DNA from: Narthecium ossifragum
Lineage: Eukaryota; Streptophyta; Magnoliopsida; Dioscoreales; Nartheciaceae
Assembly (NCBI GenBank): GCA_963920575.1
Contig: OY986967.1
Coordinates: 22,647,648-22,711,647 of the forward strand
Direction: 5' to 3'
DNA: 64,000 bases
Numbering within the stretch: the stretch's first letter is position 1; each line of letters opens with the position of its first letter. This document shows positions 23,484 to 35,549 of this stretch, piece after piece. Both the position numbers and the translations under genes were made by a program. The notes beneath the pieces were generated by a model. It was given only the letters and a program-made list of their open reading frames with translations, did no database searches and was not told the DNA's origin.

Positions 23484-23555
23484 AGGGTTAGGGTTTGATT
23501 GGGTGAGTTCCAACTATTTGGCAAACCAAGAAGTTGCTAAAAAATCCCCTTATTT

Positions 23556-24424
23556 GATAGTTTGCACAGCCTAAGAACCTCCTTCCAAAATTTGATGCTG
23601 TCCATGAAGTCCTTAGGGTGGCCTTTACTCCATAGTGACAGAGGCGATTTTCCCTCCTCGACGTGGTGATTGAACCTCCACTGAGGTTGGAACTCCTCTC
23701 CGATGGTGATTTCGCTGACATGGATATGACCACCAATGCAACCAATCAAATGCATATGATAGGAATGGATGGAGGTCTCGTCGAGGGAGAAATAACAGAC
23801 GATAGGAGGAGCAATAAATGGAGGATTCTAGCAATTTAAGGGGCCAAAACACTAACTTACCTCCGTGCTTGCCGTCGTCCGGCGATTCCCTCCGATTTGC
23901 CACACGTTTCCCTTCAGGTTCGAGAGGCCATCGGAACCCTAGCTATTGGGGTTAACGATGGTTATAAAATGGCACGAGAATGGCCAAAATCGGGTTAAAT
24001 GGCGCGAGAGAGGTCCAAGACCGCTCACGTGGCACTAAAGCCACTCACGTGACCGGTTTGCCGTCAACTTTTTCTAACAACGTCCTTATATAGGGTCTAA
24101 AATGTAAGTCATTGATAATGTAGTATTCATTTTGAGCGGTTTTAAAATATAAGATCAAAACTGAACATTTCCCAAATTTTGATTGCTTGCTGCATGCAGA
24201 GATCATACATGCATGACTGATAGAGTTTGTTACAAATTAATAAGACAGCACCAGGCCGGGCAAGTTGCGTGTGGAGGAGAGGTCGATGCCTTACCCTTTA
24301 ATCACACCCTCCGCGCTTGCTTGCCTCCATTGTGATATATATATATATAAACGTAACTAGAATCAAAGGTTTGTTCACAGAGACAACTGCATGTTTGAGA
24401 TAAAGAGGAGATCTATTGCATGCA
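23556..24424 (+). repeat. Second copy of the XTH upstream region
   Basis: Colinear with 611-1768 apart from a 295-base stretch (1230-1524) missing here. It carries the same TATA-like run before XTH exon 1. Confidence 0.85.
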
Positions 24425-24738
24425 ATGGCTTCTGCTCTACTTTTGGGTCTTCTTCTGATGTTTCACGCTACCTGCAGTTCATTTGCTCGGAAGACTTCGT
24501 CCGTCCACCGATCAGCTGCAGCCGTTTTCGTCGAGAATTATGCTGTTAGCTGGGGGGCTGACCATGTTTTCCGTCTTGATCATGGACGTGAGATCCAGCT
24601 CTCCATGGACAGATCCTCTGGTACGTACCTATCTCTAGCTACTTGTTTTTCTTTTGTAGCTCTTCTGCTACAATACGTGCTAAGGTATATATATCCATGG
24701 CATGCAGGATCAGGATTTGGATCCAAATCGAACTATTA
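24425..24738 (+). pseudogene. XTH fragment: exon 1, intron 1 and start of exon 2
   Basis: Exon 1 (24425-24620) keeps the ATG, signal peptide and donor. Exon 2 begins at 24708 and breaks off after about 30 bases at 24738, before the catalytic exon. The sequence changes to a FAR1/MULE-type element from there. No partner 3' piece is found before the gap at 39414. Confidence 0.88.
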
Positions 24739-26500
24739 TGGGTAGTGATTGGTGCACAAGGCCACCTGGCGTGTGTAATGCACATGCCCAGGTGGTTTTG
24801 TTATTTAAGGAACGTTTATTAAAATTAGCTTATCTGGCAGTGTAAAATTGATTTGTTTAAGAAAGACTCTCTAACAAGTTAACGGGTGGTGATTAGATGC
24901 TGAATTCTCTAGGATCCTCTCCCACCTCTCCTCTCTGTCCTCATTAGCCGGTTCGCCGCAAGGCTCACCTCGTCGCTGTCGCTTAACTCCGTTCGTCCCA
25001 CTCCTCTCCCGCCTCCCACCTGTGCTTCCTCCACTCCTCCCCCGTCGGAGTAGACCTCGCCGCCCGAGTTCCTTCTTCTCCTCCGGATCCGTCGGCGCCG
25101 ATGTCACTGCCCCTCCCCAACCTCGCAACCCACTTCCTTCTTCTCCGGCCACCTGGCAAACCCTTCCCCTCTCCACTCCATCCCAGACCCCGTTCCTCAC
25201 CTTCGGCGACGTCTCCGACAGCAAAGTGCAACACCCCCTCTTGTTCCTGTTGCTGGGTTGGCTTCGTTGAGGATTTTCTTGAAGGGTACGTTTATTTGTT
25301 TGCTTCGATCTTTCTCTACTCTCGAATTAGTAGTTTAGGGTATGCGTTTGGAGATGGTTGGATGTTGGGATTTCATACTTGCCCACAGTTGGTTTTTCTA
25401 TTTACTCACAATGCCATATTTGCTCAGCTTGAAATTGAGCTGCTTATGCTGGAAATGTTGACTAAGCAAAATATGTCTACTATTAGTAGGATCCTTGCTG
25501 CAATGTTTGTAGTTTTACATTTTTTTTGGCCAGAAATCACTCGCCTTTAAACCCTATTTTAGGTTTACGTTGTCAAATATGTTAGTTCAGTTTCAGAAAA
25601 CATGTGATATCAATCATTACTCCTCTATTTACCTCTAATCTTTGTATCAGACACATTTCTCATTTCTTATTGCAAATTTATTTGACTTCTCCTTTCGTCA
25701 CTTATGTGTGTCTACATTTTGAACTTCTTTTTTGAGAGCAATGTATGCTTGTCGTGTCTTCTTTTTTGAAAGCCAATGTTATTCTATTTTACAGAGAAAT
25801 AGTCGCGTCTTCTTTTTGAGAGCAATGTATGTTTGTCGTGTATCCTTATTTAGATCTCTTTATTTAGATCAAGTATGTTCACATGCATATGCATTTTTCC
25901 CTGTCTAGAGAGGCAATCTTGCGAGCTTTTTGCCCACTGTGTTCATTCCTATTTATTTTCCTGATTCCAGGTGTTATAAATCGATTGCATGAGTATGCTT
26001 TGAAAGCAAACATTGCTTAGTGGAGTCATGCTTTCTCATAAGTTGGATACATCAACTTTGTTGGTATGGTGTATTTTGAGCTTTGCTTCACATAACAGTT
26101 GAAGGATGTAGGACAGCCAACCATTCCTCTTGCGCCATGTTCATATCCCTCCTAAAGCTGTTGGTACAATTTGAAAGGACTTCATCGGTTTGCTGCTCCA
26201 GATGTAGGCCATAAGCTGGAAAGGTATACACTTTCTAATTAATTGTTTGCTTATTTTTTCCATGGGATTCTATGGAGAGAGAGAGAGAGAGATCTCCATA
26301 CAAGTTCTATTTATTTTACTTTGTTAGACGTTGGTGTTACCTTCGAAGTTCAAATTAAATATCTTGTATGATCCTTGCCATGTTTGCTTATGATGTCTAT
26401 CGAATCAGTTAAAATTCCATAAAAACGGAGTTTATGCATTTGAAACTTGTATCCGTGGAGGGATATAAAATGTTTTTCTTGATGTTGTCTTGTAGGTACA
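24739..26500. other. 5' part of the FAR1/MULE-type element, no clear coding exon
   Basis: Begins with GGTAGTGATTGGTGCAC after the XTH break. A GC-rich leader-like stretch (24900-25270) is followed by T-rich, intron-like sequence leading to the AG acceptor before the FAR1 start at 26501. The open frames between 24870 and 25550 are proline/arginine-rich and resemble no family I know. Confidence 0.45.
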
Positions 26501-28645
26501 ATGACTTCAAATGCCAACGAGGCGGCAGATTCGTCTGGAGAGATGCCAGCTCATCTCAGTGGAATGAAATTCGACTGTCTTGTCGACGCCCATAAGTTCT
26601 ACAAGGAATACACTAAGGTTGTAGGATTTTCTGTTACAAAGAGGAGCTCAACCTCTGATGGAGAAGGAAATATACGATATGTATTGCTTACTTGCTCATG
26701 TGAGGGCAAGCCTAGGACGAGCAAAGCATATAGTGGACCAAAGTTCAGCTCAAAGACGAACTGCTTGGCTAGGATCCATGCATCAGTATGCCTAGACGGA
26801 AAGTGGGTGTTGAGATATGTGGTCCACGAGCACAACCGTCCTCTTAGCCCATCAAAATCTTGATTTTTGGCATCCAATAGAATGCTCCCAAGCAATGTTA
26901 AAAGACGATTGGAGCTTAATGACCAAGCCGGTGTTCGAATGAACCAAAGCTTCAATTCTTTTGTTGTGGAGGTTGGTGGGCATGAAGCACTGGAATATGT
27001 GGAAAGAGATTGTCGCAATCACATAAGCAAGGCTAGGCAATTGCGGCTTAGAAAAGGGGATGCTGAGGCGGTGAACAGTTACTTCAAGCGCATGCAGGCG
27101 AAGAATTCTGATTTCTTTTATGCCTTTGAGTTGGATGACGATTCAAGATTAACAAGCTTATTTTGGGCGGATCCTCGTAGCAGATCGGCAGCGGAGTATT
27201 TTGGAGATGTCATCACCTTGGAGACTACATACTTGACTAACAAGTATGAAATGGCGTTTGCTCCATTTGTGGGTGTCAACCACCACGGACAGTCCATACT
27301 TTTGGGGTGCGGGCTGATTTCTGGGGAGGATGTGGCCTCATTCACATGGCTACTGGAGACATGGCGACATGCATGCGGAATAAGGCACCAGAGGCTCTTA
27401 TCTATGATCAGGATAGAGCAATTATGAAAAGCATATCCATTGTGTTTCCTGAAACTCAGCACTGATGGTGCTTGTGGCACATACTGAAGAAGATTCCAGA
27501 AAAATTAAGCTGCAGGAAAACAGATTATGAAGACATAAAGAGTGCATTGCTGACAGCAGTATATGAGTCCTTGGTTCCAGTGCAGTTTGAGGAGCGATGG
27601 CAGCTCATGTTGAGTCACTTTGGGCTCGAAGAGCACAAATGGCTGCAAGATTTGTATGCTGAGAGGATGTGGTGGGTCCCTGCTTTATGTGAAGGATACA
27701 TTTTGGGCAGGGATGTCCACGACGCAGCGCAGTGAAAGCATGAATGCTTTCTTCGATGGATATGTAAATTCGAAGCCTTCACTTAAGCAATTTGTTGAGT
27801 AGTATGATAATGCACTTAGGAGCAAAATTGAGAAGGAGACAAATGTCGATTACCAATATTATATGAAGCGGCTTCTGTGTGCAACTTCATTTCCCTTTGA
27901 GCGACAGCTGCAAGAGATCTACACAACCAGCAAGTTTTCTGAGTTCCAGAAACAATTGATGAAGATCATTGGTTGTAGAGCAACATTAGTGTCCACAGTG
28001 GGTGATGAGTTCACCTACAACGTAACTGAGCTTGAATATGTGAATGAGAGACCGGTGGAGTCGAATTTTGCCGTTTGCTTTGTTGAGGGACGTCCCAGTG
28101 TCCGATGCATTTGTCGCCATTTCGAACATCGTGGTATTCTTTGCCGTCATGTGTTGATGGTTTTATGTGAGAGGAGGATTCCTTATATTCCGGATGCCTA
28201 CATCTTGAGCCGATAGAGGAAAGATGTCATTCGACATTATTCACGTCTGAGGGTTTCCCACGATGAGCTTGGCAATGCTGTTGTTTCTCGACGTGTGAAT
28301 AAGATGTTCATCCCAATCAATGCACTTGTTGAAATTGGGGCAGAGTCAGATGAAAAGTGCACAATGGTTGTTGAGGGCCTGAATGAATTGCAGCTGAAGC
28401 TATCAAAATGTCCAGTAGGTGACGGCGGTATAGCAGCCTCTGTACACGACTCCATAGATGAGACTTTGCCTACTCATGACTCCATCGACACACGAATTAA
28501 GAGTCCGGTGCAAGTTCGTTGCAAGAGCCGGCCTCCGAAAAATAGGAGACGATCTACAATTGAGAAGATCGTGAGAAAATTAAAATCTACGGGGAAGAAA
28601 CAGAGGGTATTTCTCGAGAATCCAATTTCGTCTCGTATAATATGA
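26501..28645 (+). pseudogene. FAR1-RELATED / MULE-type transposase pseudogene
   Basis: Domains in order: FAR1 DNA-binding (FYKEYTKVVGFSVTKRSS to EHNRPLSP), MULE transposase (SLFWADPRSR, FGDVITLETTYLTNKYEMAF, LIYDQDRAIMKSIS), and a SWIM zinc finger (CICRHFEHRGILCRH). The basic C-terminal tail ends at 28645. FAR1-family proteins are domesticated MULE transposases that act as light-signalling regulators, or are still encoded by elements. The frame is broken by stops at 26861, 27463, 27800 and 28214 and by shifts near 27370 and 27683. Each stop is one C-to-T or G-to-A change from a likely Arg, Gln or Trp codon. The gene cannot make a full-length protein. Confidence 0.9.
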
Positions 28646-29985
28646 CGATTCAGAATTACTTTACGTCATTTGTGTTTTTTGACATATAAGGTTGCCAACA
28701 TCAAAAGTCACTCCGCTCGTGGGGATATGTCGTCGTCATTGGCATTGTCCTCCTCTCCCCTCGGAACACAAGAGAGTGTAAATGTATCACTCTTCCCGTC
28801 CATATATTTATTATTTATTGAAGTATCTAACATGTACACTAAGTTTGTTTTCAATCTTAGTTTGATAGATGTCGACGACCCCGGATCTGGTGTCTGCCCG
28901 ACCACCCACTTTCCCAGCGTACCCCGGCGGGAATCAAGCTATGCATGACGCCCTCGCCTGCTCCGGGAGTAACTTATGGACGATCATTTCTTTTGCCTAT
29001 GAAATAACCGTTACTTACTATATGATCGTTGGCATAATAGATGAATGCACAAGGTATCGGACCGTTGTATGGCTTGGCTATGAACCAACCATTCCATGAC
29101 AACTTCAATGCAAGCGTATGTAGCTTCAGATTTTAGTGTGTATATACATTGTTTTGTATGCTCATGATATTTGCATCAAGAATAATCCTTTCATGCGGTT
29201 TGTATGTGTTTGCAGTTTGAAAGACCTCTCTATAACGCGTCTAATTATGTTACACCACCATGGTATGGGAATGGAAGGCCTTGGCTGGGAAATCCGGGAC
29301 ACGCCATTGCTTTATACCCAGATTGCAATGCTATTAGAGACTCGCCATTTGTGAAGTCACTGTTGCATATAAGTAATAGTGATCTTTTGAAGGTTAGGCC
29401 ACATGTCATGTTTGTAGAGTAAATTTGTAAATCACCCATTGTTGTTGCATTGACATGATTTGTGTGAATCAACTCGATATATTGTGTGGATGCAATCCGA
29501 CCGCACTGAAGGGGATCGTAGTACGAGAGGGGAGGGTTCATGACGGGCTGGATATCATTCTCAATTTGATTATTTGTTGTCTTTGTTTGAATGAAGGAGA
29601 GGACTTAACTTCTTGTGTTGTATCTATCAATGTAGTGGGAACGAATCATGCTTAGCGGACATTTGCAATTGTACCTTGGGATGTGAATATTGTTGAAGTT
29701 GTAAATTTACAGATCTGAATCAATCAGGTGGCATGGGTATAGGATTGAATGGTCTGATTCGTGGTATGCATGTCACATATTCAGAGTCTAACAAATCATG
29801 AGTATGGTTTGTAAGTGTTATTCGACATTATTCACGTCTAAGGGTTTGTAAATGTGTATGGTTGAACCTGATTGGTATATGACACATTTTGATTGGTGAC
29901 TTACCATTTGAATGTTGTGAGTTGTTACATTGTGTTTAGTGTTGTGGAATTGATTTAGGTAAAGGAAAATTAAAGCTGTTCATGC
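28646..29985. other. FAR1/MULE 3' flank, possible C-terminal exons
   Basis: Short open stretches exist, such as VTPPWYGNGRPWLGNPGHA near 29250, that could be 3' exons of the transposase-like gene or of another relic. I recognise no domain. The rest is AT-rich non-coding sequence. Confidence 0.35.
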
Positions 29986-29999
29986 GCTTCTTTAATCAA

Positions 30000-30760
30000 G
30001 TGTTGGACATATCGGTACAGACCTACCGCCCAACGTTGATACTTGTAGGTACGCTAATACCGACCATATACGTAATGGTATCGGTAGACGATGATCGATA
30101 TAATAAAAAGCAATGGACATGTGCTCTGGTTCGGTAGTGGCGTACATGATACTACACTTGATCGGTACCATGGTACCTCTCCCATTCGACAAAGTGTCGG
30201 TACGCCACTACCAGTTGCAAATAATTACATCCGGTATGCGACTACCAATATAACGTGGTATAAGCCGGATTGTCACGCCCCGACCCAGAAAACCCATCCG
30301 GTCCGGGGCATGAGGCGACCAAACCAACTTCTAAAATCGAATGGCGAGAGTTTCCCCTGTATTTGGGTAAGTACCGAAGAAATGGCTCACTGTTCGGGTG
30401 TGTTGTTACCGCTTCAGAGCACATGGAAATGGTAGGTCATTGTATCATACCAACTCATAACCTTATCGGTAAAAGCGTACCAATTCCATTCCACAATGTG
30501 TCGGTATTTCATTACGGAGTGACATTGGAAAAGACCCGGTATGGATCACTACCGAGAGAATGTGGTAGAAGGTTGGTGTTCTATCGGTGGGTCTGTACCG
30601 AAGAAATGGCTCACTGTTCGGGTGTGTGGTTACCGAACTAGAGCACATGAAAATGGTAGGTCATTGTATCGGTCGACGTCTACCGATACCAACTCATAAA
30701 GTTATCGGTAGTTTAGTACCGATAAGAGTATGATTTTGTCGGTAAATGTCTACCGCCTGT
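30000..30760. repeat. Left array of palindromic CGGTA-TACCG motifs
   Basis: CGGTA(G/C) and (C/G)TACCG occur many times within 750 bases, often paired as short hairpins. About 100 bases at 30360-30460 are repeated at 30595-30700 (both include GAAGAAATGGCTCACTGTTC). This resembles subterminal arrays of a class II element; a matching array lies at 35550-36985. Confidence 0.7.
30268..30360. mobile_element. Possible LTR end fragment within the motif array
   Basis: The sequence TGTCACGCCCCGACCC followed by GGTCCGGGGCATGAGGCGAC resembles the end of a Tekay/Del-type gypsy LTR. Only a short piece is present, without a partner or target duplication. Confidence 0.35.
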
Positions 30761-32137
30761 ATACAAAATCAATTCCACAACACTGCATACAATAAAAGAT
30801 ACATTCATCCACACAAACTTACACATTACATCCACACAAAAGCTTCAAACAACACATTCATCCATTTGAAACGATACACTCGTCCAAACAAGCCATTACA
30901 ACATGTTCATTCCATAGAAACAAACACAATGTGTTCACAACATGTCCATTATAAAGTTGAAGGTAGAGTTCACAACAAGTTCAGCCATACAAATTTAATC
31001 CTCGAGGAGTTTACAACCTGTTCACTGCTCATCCATCCTCAAGTGAGAGCTATTATTGCTTCTTTGCCTGCGTCTCTGGTAACCTCGCTCCATGTCCCTT
31101 TCACCGCGCTCTATTCACTGCGCCCGCATCCACCTGCTCCTATGGTCCTCAAGACCCAAGGTATCTAGGTGCGCAACGGTGTCGTCGATGATGTCCAATA
31201 TCCGATCGTACTATAATTCGACGAACATTAAACAAATTAGACATATTCTCCGCAACTAAAAATTTAATGTAAAGATCTTGTTGATAGTTACCTTTGCAGG
31301 CATATAATCATATGCTAGTTGAGCGAATACAGTTCGCCGCTTTGGATTCGTGACCTTGACATGAGATATTGACCGATACCAGGCCATATACTCCGACACG
31401 CTGTCATACCCACAACTAGCAGGAGCACCCGTCCGACATAATGCAGTACAGTGGCTCCTCCAATCACCCCAGAACTGGGGTTCGTAGTGGAATAGTCGCA
31501 TGTACCCTCGTGCCGTCTCCGTGGCACCCATGTGGTAATGGGTTGGCCTTAATGAATAATCTGCTGGATGCCAAATTGTCAAAGCACTCTATCCGGATGA
31601 TAGGCCTCGACATGCTCCCCACTACTGAGGATTCCAAAAAAGAAGCTAATATCATCGCGAGGGAAGGGACCTCCTCTTTGCATCGAGTATGGATCCCATA
31701 TCACCTGTAAATTAAACACACTCATATCGTGCAACATTCAAACTTGAACTCGAAGTCCGGCAAATAGATTACAACTCACTTGATGTCTACTTAGGCAATA
31801 AAGAGTTGCGCGCCATGCCAGCAGAGACTTATCCGGAACTAGACCAGCATCTTTGTGATCCAGCCATGCATAGGCAGTTGGCATGTCAGCTGTATATTCT
31901 GGGTCGGGTCGTGGCCTCACGATTAGTGGAAGGTGTTCATATATCCAAACCTTGAATGGATGAAAACAATATGGGTAAGTCACAGTCATCGGTAATATAT
32001 GGTCAAGCAGATTACCATGATTTTAAAATGACGTACCTCCAACAAAGTCAAGTATCCACCAATGGCCCTTGTTCCCCAGCGACTGGCAGAGCCAAGCATC
32101 TGATACAAGTACACAAGGCACCCGGCACCCCACGCAT

Positions 32138-34512
32138 TGTAAGGGCCTTAGTGTATAATTCCGGGTTTTTATGTAAATTTCGAGGGCTTTGGCGTAGTTT
32201 CTCGTTTTGCGGGGTGTTTTCTGCAAAATACCCCCTTTTCTAGAAGAATCCAGGCTCCTCCTCTTTTCTTTGGCTGCAAACTCGAGTGAGAGAGAGAGAG
32301 TGAGATCGGGGGAGAGGGAATCGAGAGAAGAGAGATCAAGAGAAGAGAGAGAGATCGAGAGGGCGATGGAGAGGAAGGGAGATCGCCGGCGCTGGAGAAG
32401 AAGAAGGAGAAGAGAAGAAGGGAGGAAGAAGCCGGGAGCTAGAGAAGTGGAGATCGCCGGGAAAAGTGTAGATCCGGTGAGCCTCCCGCCGGATTTCGTC
32501 TTCCTTGGCTTAGGTAAGCTTCTAGCTTCTCCATCCTTCGTTTTCCTTTGTTTTCCGTCCTTTTTGTGGGTTTTTCCGGCGGGTTTTTGTGGGAGAAGAT
32601 GGGTTCCGGCGATGGGTCGCCGGAGAAGGTGTTGCGGACGGCGTTGGGGACCTCCCTCGGCGACTGCAGCGCCGAGGAAGGACCCCCGTGGTCTGGGGCA
32701 TCTATCTCCGAGCCCTGTCCGGCATTACCCATGGCAGGGGATCTTTGATCCTTCTCCCTGCCATGGTTTCCGGCAAGGTTCCGGCCGGCCATTTCCCCAG
32801 CCGTGGCTGCGCAACCTTCTTGGGGATCCTGTGCTAGGGTCAGCACACGGGTTCTCTTCTCCTTTGGCAGTTGTCTACCAGGTGCTTGGGCACCCTGGTT
32901 TGGAGATCTGACGGAGCTCCGGCGCGAGCTCCGGCGATCTTCCTGGGGAGGATGGCGATGCTGTGCGCGTGCGCAGCTGCTGCCTTGGTGCGCAGCTGTT
33001 GCCTTGGTGCGCTGGCCGGCACCCTGTGCGCAGCCTTCCGAGGCCCATTTTCGATGTCTCTCGCGTCGTTCGTTCGGCTTTTCGAGCGCCATCTATTTCT
33101 AGTAGTTTCAATTCCTTTTAGGGCCCTGCCTGATCGTTCTTGCTTTGTGTGCTTTAGACGATCGTTCGAGCGGTGGTCGAGTGTCGGTGCGCGGCGTGGA
33201 CCCCCGGGCTTAGGGGTCGCACGTTGACTGTCCTTTTAAGGTAGGAGTTACCTCCTAGGAAATTGTATGCTTGTTTGTTATATGTTGTGTTATAATTATG
33301 TGTGATGCAATGTTGTGTATATGCTATGTTGTATGACTATACCGCTGTGATGATGGGTGTATGCTATGTTATGAGGTGTTGGGCTAGTTGAGCCCTGTAC
33401 TTGCTTTATCATGCTATGGAATGTTATGCTAGCTTTTCCTGAGTTGTATGCATAAATGAGATTAATTGACCAAGTTATTGATTGATTGATTATTATATTG
33501 TGATGTTGTGTGATTTGTGCATACATGCTAGGAATGTCGGGCTGTCTTAGGACAGTGATTGTGGTTGGGTCTAGTCAGGTCCTGTAGCTAGACTAGTCAG
33601 AGTCTAGGGGATATGTCGACGGGTTGACGGATGGATTTGGATCTCCGTATGTCGATCAAGGACTTGACTTGACCTGAGGTTTTGATTTGATTGAAGATAT
33701 GACTTGAGGATGTGATCTGATTTGAGGATGTGTTGGATCTATACTAGTATACTGAGGCCTGTATAGAGTCTAGAGGGGTCTGGGTGAGCATTGACGGCCG
33801 GACGCGGCGACTGTGCGTGTAAGACTTACCCAGACTAGCCAGACCATACTAGGATCAGTGAGCTAGTATAGGATGTTGTACCTATACTAGTATACTGGGG
33901 CTGGGTATAGAGTCTATAGGGGTATGGGCGAGCATTGACGGCCGGACGCGGCGACTGTGCGTGTAAGACTTACCCATACTAGCCAGACCATACCTGGGCA
34001 GTATATTAGGATAGGTGGGTGTACACCAGTGTACTAGAGTGTGTCAGGTGACTCCTACTGGGCTTTAGAGCTCATTCGTGTTAGGTTTTGGTTTTTGTGC
34101 AGGAGGACCTATGGGTAGGCCAGAGACCAGTGCAATCCATGAAGGTCCTGTCTCAGGATGATGAGTCACTTTATTCTTATATCTATTTTCTTATGTATGA
34201 TAAGCATGTATAGGTTGGATATGAAAAAAAATTGTATATTGTGGATTTGGCTTAAATATCATGTATATTATTTGAATTGTTGTGGGCGTATGTGCCCCTA
34301 GATGTGGTGAATGGTTGTAAAGAAACAAAGAGAAATAGTTGTGTTTGAATGTTGTAATTATGTATTATATTTGATTAGAATGTTGTAAAGTATGTATCAT
34401 TAGTGATTGACATGATTGTAATAGTGATCTCACGTCCCCGTGTTCAAGGGTCATGCCGAAATTTCAGTAAATTTTTGGGATATTTTATATTTAATTGGGG
34501 CGGGGCGTGACA
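32138..34512 (+). mobile_element. Solo LTR of a gypsy-type retrotransposon, 2375 bp
   Basis: The insertion begins TGTAAGGGCC, ends GGGGCGTGACA, and is flanked by a perfect 5-bp duplication CGCAT (32133-32137 and 34513-34517). Removing it with one duplication restores the PMD reading frame exactly (HEYA-WGAG). No internal retroviral genes are present, so it is a solo LTR. A GA-rich leader (32280-32450), a GT donor at about 32513 and an internal tandem repeat lie inside. Confidence 0.92.
33730..34030 (+). repeat. Tandem repeat of about 155 bp inside the solo LTR
   Basis: Two adjacent units share CTATACTAGTATACTG, GACGGCCGGACGCGGCGACT and TAGCCAGACCATAC, starting near 33729 and 33882. This is likely a regulatory duplication within the LTR. 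Confidence 0.85.
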
Positions 34513-35549
34513 CGCATACTCATGCATAGTAGACAAGTCGGTGAGAGCAGCAAGATAGGACACGTGCACCTTCGACCCCGACTTGTCGCAAAATAAGGTG
34601 CAACCCAGCAGGTATAGGAGGTATACCTTGACAGAGCGCTCTATACCGACCTTTCGGACCGTGCAATCTTTTCTCAGCCATGTCATACTAACTGAAAGCC
34701 CTCTCCCATCTAACTGGCCTGCAGCCTCCGATTCACTAACTCCCATATTGTCCTTCATCATGTGTCTTAACTGGGATACTTTCAGCTTGCACTCTTCTAA
34801 TGGTCTGCCCATGACGGGGATGCCCACTATGCGGGTCACATCCGTCAGGGTAATCGTCATCTCACCACAAGGTAGGTGGAATGTGTTCGTCTCTGGGTGC
34901 CATCTCTCGACAAATGCTGACACCAAGGCACTATTAATTGTTTTGTACGAACTTTCCATCAGATGTCCTAGACTGGTTGCCTCAACGGCCTGCTGAAAGT
35001 CTGGGCTATCAATGCCATCCCAATTTTTTGTTGATAGCTCATGTGCGTAGATCTTCAGTGGGTTATGTTCCTAGAATGAGCAAAAATGGGGAAAATGAGC
35101 ATTAAGTTGTTTGTCAAACATGTAAAGATATTAACAATGAAGTCAGCTTTGTATACCTCTCCTCGCCAAATACGGTACGCGACGTGCGTTTTGAACTCGG
35201 TCAAAACACTCCGGTCAACTGGCCCACCAGGGATAGGTCCTTCGTCATCTGACATCTCTTCCTCTTCATCAGGCTGCTCCCTCTCCTCTTGAACAGGTTG
35301 CTCGCTCTCCACTTGAACTGCCTGTTCCATCTCCTCCAAGATGTCCTCAGGGACCGCTCTCCTCCTCCTCACGGAGGCCGTCGGCCATTCATCCCGGGCC
35401 GTGGAAGATGACGAGGCCGCCAACGATGATGAAGCCCCGGCATGTTGCTTACCCCATGTATGAACCATTTCGCTGATTCCTATGAAAATTCACTACATTA
35501 AATGCAAAGAGTAGGAAATAGTACCTTAAGAAGAAAGATCAGTAGTAGA

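Larger units (their letters stand above)
31250..35468 (-). pseudogene. Plant mobile domain (PMD/MAIN-like) gene, split by a solo LTR and with stops
   Basis: Exon 1 (35468-35157) is acidic and ends GGPVDRSVLTEFKTHVAYRI. Exon 2 (from 35070) has EHNPLKIYAHELS, FVERWHPETNTFHLPCGEMT and GIPVMGRPL. It is interrupted after HEYA by the solo LTR and resumes at 32137 as WGAGCLVYLYQMLGSASRWG, ending at a donor after YLTLLE. Next come WIYEHLPLIVRPRP and RGGPFPRDDISFFFGIL. These are hallmarks of the plant mobile domain, found in MAIN-like proteins and in many transposons. Premature TGA and TAA codons follow DRVL and QQIIH near 31530-31575, and the last segment (EYMAWYRSISH) is in another frame. The flanking motif arrays suggest the gene belongs to a transposon. 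Confidence 0.82.

Noticed and set aside
24871..25234. GC-rich open frames on both strands
   Set aside because: They are low-complexity Pro/Arg/Gly readings without domain motifs and more likely a leader of the FAR1/MULE element.
32207..33227. Several open frames of 60-234 codons
   Set aside because: They lie inside the solo LTR and are GA-rich or GC-rich leader readings without domain similarity.
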